Positions 18,361-25,294 of a stretch of DNA of 64,000 nt are shown here, in pieces. Numbering within the stretch: the stretch's first letter is position 1; each line of letters starts with the position of its first letter. Source of the DNA: Paracidovorax avenae ATCC 19860 (GTDB lineage Bacteria; Pseudomonadota; Gammaproteobacteria; Burkholderiales; Burkholderiaceae_C); NCBI RefSeq assembly GCF_000176855.2, contig NC_015138.1, forward strand, positions 3,658,001-3,722,000. The letters run 5' to 3'. Position numbers and translations under genes: made by a program. A model generated the notes under the pieces. That model was given only the letters and a program-made list of their open reading frames with translations, made no database searches and was not told where the DNA came from.

Positions 18361-19244
18361 ACCGCGGGCTTGTCGCTCTGCGCCGTGAGGTTGTCGCGCA
18401 ACTCCTTCGACATGGGCAGGCCCAGTGCCTGGCCCTTGGGCGGGATGGGCGAGAGGAACCACTTGTTGTAGAGCTTCTCGAATTCACCGGACTTCATCAT
18501 GCCGCCGATCACGCCGTTGACCAGCGCCTGGAACTGCGGGTCGTCTTTGCGCAGCATGCAGGCATAGGGCTCGACCTGCAGCGCATCGCCGACCACATCC
18601 CATTCGGCGGGGTTGGTCGCGTTGGCCTTCAGCCCGAAGAGCAGGATGTCATCCATGGCGAAGGCCAGCGCGCGGCCCGTGTCCACCAGCAGCATGGAGT
18701 CGTTGTGGTCCTTGCCCAGCACGATGTCCATGTCGAGGTTGTTGTCCCGGTTGTACTTGCGGATCACCTGCGCGTTCGTGGTGCCGGTGGTGCTGGCCAC
18801 GGTCTTCTTCGCGAGGTCTGCGTAGTTCCTGATGCCCCAGGATTTCTTCACCAGCAGCCGCGTGCCCGTGTAGAAGTAGTTGACGGCGAACTGCACGTCC
18901 TTGGCGCGGGCGGTGTTGTTGGTGGTGGAGCCGCACTCCAGGTCCACCGTGCCATTGGTCACCAGCGGAATGCGGTTCTGCGAGGTCACGGCCTGCAGCT
19001 CGACCTTGATGTCGGGCTTGTTCAGCTTCTTTTTCACCGCGTCCACCACCGCGTTGGAGATGTCCACCGAGAACCCGATGGGCGCCCCTGCGCCGGCCAG
19101 GTAGCTGAAGGGCACCGACGACTCGCGGTAGGCGAGCGTGATCTTGCCGCTGTCCGCGATCTTCTTCAGGGTGTCGGCCTGCGCGGCGGCGCCGGCCATC
19201 AGGCCGCAGGCCAGCAGCGCGGCGGAGCAGAGGGTGGTTTTCAT
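18357..19244 (-). CDS. glutamate/aspartate ABC transporter periplasmic binding protein (GltI-like)
   Basis: This 295-residue type II binding protein has a Sec signal peptide (cleaved after AAAQA, about residue 22). The mature start is DTLKKIADSGKITLAYRESS, followed by the amino-acid clamp region DLECGSTTNNTARAKDVQFA. The pattern closely matches GltI/YbeJ-type receptors for acidic amino acids. No permease or ATPase genes are adjacent, so it must share a transporter encoded elsewhere. It is co-transcribed with the racemase and divergent from the FAD-dependent dehydrogenase. Confidence 0.85.
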   Translation of the reverse strand: MKTTLCSAALLACGLMAGAAAQADTLKKIADSGKITLAYRESSVPFSYLAGAGAPIGFSVDISNAVVDAVKKKLNKPDIKVELQAVTSQNRIPLVTNGTVDLECGSTTNNTARAKDVQFAVNYFYTGTRLLVKKSWGIRNYADLAKKTVASTTGTTNAQVIRKYNRDNNLDMDIVLGKDHNDSMLLVDTGRALAFAMDDILLFGLKANATNPAEWDVVGDALQVEPYACMLRKDDPQFQALVNGVIGGMMKSGEFEKLYNKWFLSPIPPKGQALGLPMSKELRDNLTAQSDKPAV

Positions 19245-19578
19245 GGAAGCTCCTTGTCGGATCGGATGATCGGGGTGGGAAAAGGCGGTACGCAGTCCGC
19301 GCCGCGCGGCGACTCGTGCGGTGAGCCTGCAGCCGGCACTGTAGGAACACGGTGGAGGATTGAACAATTCATTCCACGCCGCATGCCATGTCGAAAAGTT
19401 ATGCCTGCATAGGGGTCAACCCCTACCAGTAGCAAGAGCCACGCCCGGCAGCGCCATGCACCACGCCCCGCTCCGGTGCATAACCTGGCGGCATGGACGG
19501 CGATCCGATCGGCATTGTCCAAGCCGCCTGCGCGCTTCTACAGTGCCCGCGGATGGAACGGAACGGATCGGAATCGAT
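19245..19578. promoter_or_regulatory. divergent regulatory region with palindrome TAGGGGT-CA-ACCCCTA
   Basis: This 334-bp gap separates the leftward receptor-racemase operon from the rightward FAD dehydrogenase. A perfect 7-bp inverted repeat with 2-bp centre is at 19410-19425 in an AT-richer patch (TTGAACAATTCATT near 19360). It is a candidate operator for the convergent LysR regulator or for a GntR-type regulator elsewhere. No gene is supported here. Confidence 0.45.
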
Positions 19579-20847
19579 ATGCATGCATGTGTGATGGGTG
19601 CCGGCATCGTGGGGCTGGCCACGGCCTATGCGCTGGAGCGGCAGGGGTGGCAGGTGACGGTGATCGACCAGGGCCCGGTGGGTGGCGGTGCCAGCGGCGG
19701 CAACGGCGCGCAGCTGAGCTACAGCTATGTGCAGCCGCTGGCGGACGCCTCGGTATGGGGGCAATTGCCCAAACTGCTCTTCTCGCCGGACTCCCCGCTC
19801 AAGCTGCGGCCGCAGTGGAGCATGCGCCAGTGGCGCTGGGGCGCGGCGTTCCTCGCGGCCTGCAACGACGCGACGTCCCGCCGCACCACCGGCACGCTGC
19901 TGGAGCTGGCTGCGCGCAGCCGGCAGGCCTTCGAGCTCATGCGCGAGCGCGAGGGGCTGGATTGCGATTTCAGCCGCACGGGCAAGCTCGTCGTGTACCG
20001 GTCGCGCGAGGCACTGGCCGGCGGTGAACGGCAGATGGCGCTGCAGCGCGCGTGGGGCTGCGAGCAGGAGTCGGTGTCCGCTGCCCGCTGCGTGGAGCTG
20101 GAACCCGCCCTGGCCCACGACGCGGACCACATCGCCGGCGCCATCCACACGCCCAGCGAATGCGCCGCCGACTGCCAGAAAGTCTGCGACGGCCTGCACA
20201 CGCTGCTCGCCGCGCGCGGCGTGCGCTTCCTGCTGGGCTCTCAGGTGGCGGGATTCACGCGCGGCGCGGACGGCGCGGTCACCACAGTGCATGTGCGCTC
20301 CGGCGCATCGGGCGCGGAAACCCCGGTGGCCGCGGACCAGTTCGTGCTGGCCCTGGGCAGCGCGAGCGCGTCCTGGGCGGCCCGCCTGGGCATCCACGTG
20401 CCCGTCTATCCGCTCAAGGGCTACAGCATTACGGTGGACGCGCCCGAGACCGCGGGATGGGCACCCCGGGTGAACGTGACCGATGCGGCCCGCAAGGTGG
20501 TGTTCGCGCGGCTGGGCAACCGCCTGCGCGTAGCCGGCATGGCGGAACTCGTGGGCGACGACCGGAGCATTCCCGCGGACCGCATCGAGCGCCTGCGCGC
20601 CACCGTGGCCGCGGTGCTGGGCCACGACCCCGACACGGGCGCCGGCCTGCACCCCTGGACCGGCATGCGCCCCGCCACCCCCACCGGCCTGCCCGTCGTG
20701 GGCCGCAGGCCGGGTGGTCCGCGCAACCTGTGGCTGCACACCGGGCATGGGGCGCTGGGCTTCACCCTGTCCTTCGGCACGGCGGAGCAGCTCGCACACG
20801 CCATGGCAGGCGAACGCCAGGCCGCACAGGCCGCGCGAACCGCCTGA
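19579..20847 (+). CDS. FAD-dependent D-amino-acid dehydrogenase (DadA-like)
   Basis: This 422-residue flavoprotein of the DAO superfamily has an FAD-binding GxGxxG motif at the N-terminus (VMGAGIVGLATAYALE), the GGGASGGNGAQLS loop and a C-terminal TGHGALGFTLSFGTAEQLA. These match the small subunit of D-amino-acid dehydrogenase, which oxidises D-amino acids and passes electrons to the respiratory chain. The start at 19579 (MHACVMGAG) places the Rossmann motif correctly. The racemase and acidic amino-acid receptor next door suggest D-aspartate or D-glutamate as substrate. Confidence 0.85.
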   Translation: MHACVMGAGIVGLATAYALERQGWQVTVIDQGPVGGGASGGNGAQLSYSYVQPLADASVWGQLPKLLFSPDSPLKLRPQWSMRQWRWGAAFLAACNDATSRRTTGTLLELAARSRQAFELMREREGLDCDFSRTGKLVVYRSREALAGGERQMALQRAWGCEQESVSAARCVELEPALAHDADHIAGAIHTPSECAADCQKVCDGLHTLLAARGVRFLLGSQVAGFTRGADGAVTTVHVRSGASGAETPVAADQFVLALGSASASWAARLGIHVPVYPLKGYSITVDAPETAGWAPRVNVTDAARKVVFARLGNRLRVAGMAELVGDDRSIPADRIERLRATVAAVLGHDPDTGAGLHPWTGMRPATPTGLPVVGRRPGGPRNLWLHTGHGALGFTLSFGTAEQLAHAMAGERQAAQAARTA

Positions 20848-20852
20848 AGCGG

Positions 20853-21794
20853 TCAGGCGCCGGGCGCCGGGGCCGGCAGCCCTCCCGCGCCGCCCTGCAG
20901 CGTTTCGACGGCGGCATCCCGCATGCAGCGCACCATGGCCTCGGCCAGCAGGGACGCCGGGCGATGGGGCATGCGCAGCGCCTTGACCGGCACGGCGATG
21001 CGCGGCAACAGCTCCAGCACATTCACCCGCGCCGGGTCTGCGGACGCGGCGGTGCAGGCGTCCACCAGTGCCACCCCCAGCCCATGGTGCGCGAGCGCCA
21101 GGGCGGCATGGTAGGTCTGCACCGTGATGGCGGAAGCGAGCCCCACTTCCGCCTCCCTGCACGCGTGGTTCACCATGGTGCCCAGCGGATCGTTCAGCCC
21201 CAGCCGCACCACCGGCACGCCGGCCAGATCCGCCAGATGCACCGAGCCCCGCGCCACGAGCGCCGCATCGAGCAGGCCGCGCGGCGCGATGCACACCATG
21301 CTGCCCTCGGCCAGGGTCTCCTGCTCCAGCGAGGGATGCGACAGCGCCGAGAACACGAAGCCCACGTCGGCCTCCTGCAGCACCAGAGCGGAGACGATCT
21401 GCGGCGAATGCAGGGATTCGATCGTCACCTGCACGCCGGGATGCAGGGCATGGAAGGCGCGCAGGGCCCGCGGCATCACCTCGTGGCTCAGCGCCAGCAC
21501 GCTGAGGATGTGCAACTCGCCCTCGCGCTGCCGCCCCCGCAGGCTGCCCGCCAGGCGCTGCACTTCGTCGAGCTGCGTGAACAGGCGCTCGATGTGCGGG
21601 AAAAGCGTCTGTGCCTCCCGCGTGGGAACCAGCCGCCCCTTGTGGCGGTGAAACAGCGCGAAGCCCAGCTGCAACTCTGCATGGGAGAGGATGCGGCTCA
21701 CCGCCGGCTGCGTGACGTTGATGAGGCGCGCGGCGGCGCTCACGCTGCCCGTGAGCATGACGGCGTTGAAGACTTCGATATGGCGCAGGCGCAT
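20853..21794 (-). CDS. LysR-family transcriptional regulator
   Basis: This 313-residue protein has the LysR helix-turn-helix: MRLRHIEVFNAVMLTGSVSA, then RLINVTQPAVSRILSHAE. The effector domain runs from about residue 90. The ATG at 21794 fits the family exactly; the frame is open to 22346 without family-like sequence. It converges with the dehydrogenase gene, only 5 bp between stop codons, and is the probable regulator of the D-amino-acid module. Confidence 0.85.
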   Translation of the reverse strand: MRLRHIEVFNAVMLTGSVSAAARLINVTQPAVSRILSHAELQLGFALFHRHKGRLVPTREAQTLFPHIERLFTQLDEVQRLAGSLRGRQREGELHILSVLALSHEVMPRALRAFHALHPGVQVTIESLHSPQIVSALVLQEADVGFVFSALSHPSLEQETLAEGSMVCIAPRGLLDAALVARGSVHLADLAGVPVVRLGLNDPLGTMVNHACREAEVGLASAITVQTYHAALALAHHGLGVALVDACTAASADPARVNVLELLPRIAVPVKALRMPHRPASLLAEAMVRCMRDAAVETLQGGAGGLPAPAPGA

Positions 21795-21978
21795 GGGTGG
21801 AGATAGGAACAGGCGGAGCGACCCGAAGGGCGATCGAGGCGCGCATATTGCATCAAAACGTATCCCGACGGCGCGGTTTGGCTGCAGCTTCGCGGCAATT
21901 GGAAACAAACCTGCGCGGCCCGTGCGCCCCAGCCGATAAAGTGGCGCGCCCGTCTCCTCGCCCGGATGCACCGGTCCC

Positions 21979-22656
21979 ATGATGGCCTGCGAATCACCGC
22001 CCGCACTGCTCCATACCGTGCGCCCTGCCCTTCTGTGCTGCATCGCGCTGGCCTGTGGCCTGGCGCATGCGAAACCTCCGCGCCCCGGGGAAGCCGTCGC
22101 AGCCCCTGCCACGCCCCTCGCCGCGCGGGTCGCCATCCTGGACGCACGCTCCCCGGCAATTGTCCGCCTTGCCACGATGGACGCACCGGATCCGGCGGTC
22201 CCGCCCGGCGATGGTGCGCCCCTTCCGCAACTGCGCTTCCTGCGCCTGTCCCCGACCACGGCCACGGCCACGGCCACGGCCACGGGATCATCCACGGATT
22301 GCTGCGTGCAGCCGCTGGCCCCCGTCGATCCGCAGGACGCGTCCATCCTGCGCTATGAGGGGGAGTCTCCCCAGCCGGCCGCTGAACGCGAAGCCCGCTT
22401 CACGCATGCCCCGCGGGAGGGCTTCACAGGACTCGCGCTGGAGGGCCAGCCTGCCGTGACGCGGATGCCGGGCCGCCGGATCCTGCTGCGGTGGCCGGAC
22501 CGCAAGGGATCGCTGCGCGTGGACCATTGCCTGTCGGCCGAGGGCCTGCACCTGAAGATCTCCGAAGGCACCGGCGCTGGCCGCTGGAAGCCCGCGGCCC
22601 ACTACTACCTGCCCCTGGCCACCGATGTGCAACCTGACTGCCCGCAGGAGCGGTGA
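21979..22656 (+). CDS. secreted protein of unknown function, paralogue 1
   Basis: This 225-residue protein starts with a signal peptide (residues 8-31, ending GLAHA). I do not recognise a named domain. It is clearly paralogous to the next gene: both have a DCCVQP/ECCVRP cysteine pair, VDPQDASILRYEGES, a LLRWPDRKGSLRVDHCLSAE block, and a tail WKPAAHYYLPLATDVQPDCP. The four conserved cysteines suggest disulfides. A hexamer repeat (CCACGG, five copies at 22256-22285) encodes a Thr-Ala run in the variable middle. It probably folds as a periplasmic or surface domain. Confidence 0.65.
   Translation: MMACESPPALLHTVRPALLCCIALACGLAHAKPPRPGEAVAAPATPLAARVAILDARSPAIVRLATMDAPDPAVPPGDGAPLPQLRFLRLSPTTATATATATGSSTDCCVQPLAPVDPQDASILRYEGESPQPAAEREARFTHAPREGFTGLALEGQPAVTRMPGRRILLRWPDRKGSLRVDHCLSAEGLHLKISEGTGAGRWKPAAHYYLPLATDVQPDCPQER
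22256..22285 (+). repeat. (CCACGG)5 simple sequence repeat
   Basis: Five perfect tandem copies of CCACGG sit inside the first secreted paralogue and encode alternating Thr-Ala. The unit is a multiple of three, so copy-number change would alter protein length without shifting frame. Confidence 0.85.
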
Positions 22657-22812
22657 GCCGCAAGCCGGCCACCCGGCACGCGGACAACGGGCCTCGGCGG
22701 TATGCACATCTTTACCGGCGCGACCGGAACTCAGCCCATACTTCGCCCCTCAGCCTTCCGGTGGCGCGCGCTGCGCGCACTTGGCACCGCCCGGCTTTTT
22801 CCCCTTTCCCCG

Positions 22813-23508
22813 ATGATGGCCACCGAACGACGACACCGATCCCCCTTCCGTACCGGCACACTCTTCTTCCTGGCTTTTTCCCTGGCGATCGCCTGCGGCG
22901 AGGCGCCCGCGAAGCCCAAGGTCTCCAGCAAGCCGCGGGCTGCCGCCAAGGCCCGCAAAGCCACCAAGCCCCGCGCCCCGGCGCCTGCAGCGGCCTCGCA
23001 GGGCGATCCCCTGTCCTCGCGCGTCGGCGTGGTGGACGCCAACACTCCCGGCGCCGTGCGGCTCGCGCTGGCATCGGACACCATGGCGGTGCCTTCCGCA
23101 GGCCTGCACTATCTGTCCCTGGCACCCGCCGCGAAAGCGCCCGAATGCTGCGTCCGGCCGCAGGCCGCCGTGCCGCCCCGGGATGTCGCCATCCTGCGCT
23201 TCGACGGCGACAATTCGCAACTGGCGGCCGAACACACGGCCCAGTTCACGCAGGCGCCGGGCGAACCCTTCATGGGGCTGGCGCTGCTGGGCAAGGCCAC
23301 GGTCACCCGGGCTTCCGACCAGCGGCTGTTCCTGCAATGGCCGGACCGCAAGGTGTCGGTGCGCGTGGACCACTGTGTTTCCGGGGAGGCCATGCATGTG
23401 CGCGTGGCCGACAGCGCGGGCCCCGGCCAATGGCAGCCTGCGGCCTACTATTACCTGCCGCTCGCGGTGCCGGCCCCGCCGGACTGCCCGGTGGACGAGG
23501 CGCCCTGA
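22813..23508 (+). CDS. secreted protein of unknown function, paralogue 2
   Basis: This 231-residue second member of the tandem pair has a signal peptide (residues 12-32) followed by a Lys/Ala/Pro-rich linker unlike that of paralogue 1. It then has the same domain: LHYLSLAPAA, ECCVRPQAAV, VAILRFDGDNSQL, LFLQWPDRKVSVRVDHCVSG, and AYYYLPLAVPAPPDCP. It has two adjacent ATGs at 22813 and 22816. An ORF start at 22702 would place the signal peptide internally. The pair is separated by 156 bp and probably arose by duplication. Confidence 0.65.
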   Translation: MMATERRHRSPFRTGTLFFLAFSLAIACGEAPAKPKVSSKPRAAAKARKATKPRAPAPAAASQGDPLSSRVGVVDANTPGAVRLALASDTMAVPSAGLHYLSLAPAAKAPECCVRPQAAVPPRDVAILRFDGDNSQLAAEHTAQFTQAPGEPFMGLALLGKATVTRASDQRLFLQWPDRKVSVRVDHCVSGEAMHVRVADSAGPGQWQPAAYYYLPLAVPAPPDCPVDEAP

Positions 23509-23518
23509 AGCCGCGTAT

Positions 23519-24376
23519 TCAGGCCTGCCCTTCGGAGGCGCCCCACTCCGTCAGCTGCCGGTTGAGCCACATGGACTCCTGCAGGGGCGTGGCCTTGCGC
23601 AGGGAGGCGCAGGCCGCCATGGACAAGGCCCGGCCCTGCCGTGCGTCCGCCACCCTGCGGCGCGGCGCGATGCATGCCAGGAAGGACTCCCGCGCCGCCG
23701 CCGGCAGGGACGGCGCGCTGGACAGGTAGGCTTCCGCCCCCTGGTAGCGGTCCCGCCGCTGCCAGGCCACCATGTAGGCCGAGCGGTTCGAGAGTTGCAA
23801 GGCGTGCCTGTCCGGCAGGTGCATCACGAGCGGAGCGATCGGCGCAAGCGCCGGCCACACGTCGTTGGCGTAGAACTCCGCCCCCCAGTAGGCCTGGCCA
23901 ATCCGCACGAAATGCTCCAGGCTGGAAATGTTCACCAGCCCAGACTCCGCCATCGGCAGGATTTCGATCGAGGGCTTGCGCACGTCCACCGTGTCGTTGG
24001 AGACATCCACGTACAGGCTGCCGAACTGGAACGCATTCTGGAAGTAGCGCTCGCGCAGAGCGCCCCAGACGGAGCCCACGTAACCACCCTCGCCCATGAA
24101 GGCGCGGATGGCGTCCAGCCCGGGCAGCGCAGCGTCCGATGCCACCGCCGCACGCAGCTTCTTCTCGAACGCCTCCGAAATCTCCAGGCAGCAGCCGTAG
24201 GGATAGGGCTTGCGGTACGTGGGGATGCAACCTGGCAGTTCCTGGTCGATTTCACGGCGCACGGCATACAGGTAGTGCTCCACCTCGGCCAGCCGGCCCT
24301 GCAGGTGGCGCTCGGTCAGGCGTTGCTGCTCCTGGTCTGCAGGGCGGATTTCCTGGGGGATGAAACGACGGGACAC
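23519..24376 (-). CDS. hypothetical protein
   Basis: I do not recognise this protein. It is 285 residues if started at the GTG at 24376, which has GGGAG seven bases upstream and a TATATT hexamer (24404-24409) at -10 distance. An ATG at 24463 would extend it through that promoter-like sequence. There is no signal peptide or membrane helix. The middle holds AFMGEGGYVGSVWGALRERY and GAEFYANDVWPALAPIAP; cysteines are few. It looks like a soluble cytoplasmic protein. It faces away from the secreted paralogue pair and ends 10 bp from paralogue 2. Confidence 0.55.
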   Translation of the reverse strand: MSRRFIPQEIRPADQEQQRLTERHLQGRLAEVEHYLYAVRREIDQELPGCIPTYRKPYPYGCCLEISEAFEKKLRAAVASDAALPGLDAIRAFMGEGGYVGSVWGALRERYFQNAFQFGSLYVDVSNDTVDVRKPSIEILPMAESGLVNISSLEHFVRIGQAYWGAEFYANDVWPALAPIAPLVMHLPDRHALQLSNRSAYMVAWQRRDRYQGAEAYLSSAPSLPAAARESFLACIAPRRRVADARQGRALSMAACASLRKATPLQESMWLNRQLTEWGASEGQA

Positions 24377-24487
24377 ACGCAACCGCTCCCGATGCGGAGC
24401 TGGAATATACAAAGACTTACATTCTAGCCCGGCGGGGCGACAGACAGCGTGCTGCCTGCGCACACCGCCCGGCGTCGCCGATCAAGG

Positions 24488-25111
24488 TCAGCGTCGGCGC
24501 GTGCGGGCCAGTCCGAAGAGGGCCAGCAGGCCGGACATCAAAATCACACCCCATTCGGACAACGTCGGAATGCTTGCCACAGTGCCACCACCGCCCACGG
24601 GGGTGGTACTGCCGGCAACGGTGATGCCCAGGGTCGCGCGACGGGAGGAGTCGAGCGGCGGCGTGGAGCCGTTGGTCTGCGTCACGGTACCGGTGCATGG
24701 CGCCTGGCCCGTGTTGATGAACAGGGCGCCCGGGCCGCTGACCAGGGTCTGCTTGAACGTGACCGTGGAGCCGGCGGGAATCACCGCATTGTTGAAGCTG
24801 AAGGTGACGGGCGTGCCGCCGGCAGTGTTCGCGGCGATGTTGGCGGTTGAGTTCACGGTGCCGACCAGCGTGCCGTCGAAGGCGTTCAACCGTGCCTCGA
24901 GCGTGACGGTATAGCTGCCGCCGGTATTCGTGCCGTAGTTGACGGTCACCGTATCGAGCGTGGTGCCACCGTAGTTCGGCAGATAGAAGGAACGGCTGAT
25001 GTTGTCGCCGGTCGTGCTGGGACTCGATGGACAGCTGACGATCGTGGCAGCGCCGGCGAATGCCGGCGCGAGCAGGGCGGACAACGCCAGGGCGCGGAGA
25101 GTGTGTTGCAT
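24488..25111 (-). CDS. IPTL-CTERM sorting-domain surface protein
   Basis: This 207-residue secreted protein has a signal peptide (residues 1-21, ending AGAA), a Thr/Gly/Asn-rich beta domain and a C-terminal sorting signal. The signal consists of IPTLSEWG at 181-188, a hydrophobic helix and the basic end RTRRR. The IPTLxxWG-CTERM tripartite tail is recognised by a dedicated exosortase (exosortase H in other Proteobacteria), which anchors or releases the protein. No exosortase is in the window. The Gly/Thr-rich composition differs from neighbouring genes. It is a single gene with its own promoter in the 183-bp gap upstream. Confidence 0.85.
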   Translation of the reverse strand: MQHTLRALALSALLAPAFAGAATIVSCPSSPSTTGDNISRSFYLPNYGGTTLDTVTVNYGTNTGGSYTVTLEARLNAFDGTLVGTVNSTANIAANTAGGTPVTFSFNNAVIPAGSTVTFKQTLVSGPGALFINTGQAPCTGTVTQTNGSTPPLDSSRRATLGITVAGSTTPVGGGGTVASIPTLSEWGVILMSGLLALFGLARTRRR

Positions 25112-25294
25112 GGTGCCAGGACAGTGATGGGAGCAAACGGGGAGAAGCGTATCCCAGTGTAAAACGCTGCGCCCCCGCAGGCCACCCAGACAGAGGCCTC
25201 GTTCACCGCTTTCCATACCAGGCCCGGCCATTCACCGGGACCGTGGCACAGTCCTCCTTCCCCGGCGAAGTACCGCGGGCCTCTGCCGGCCCCG

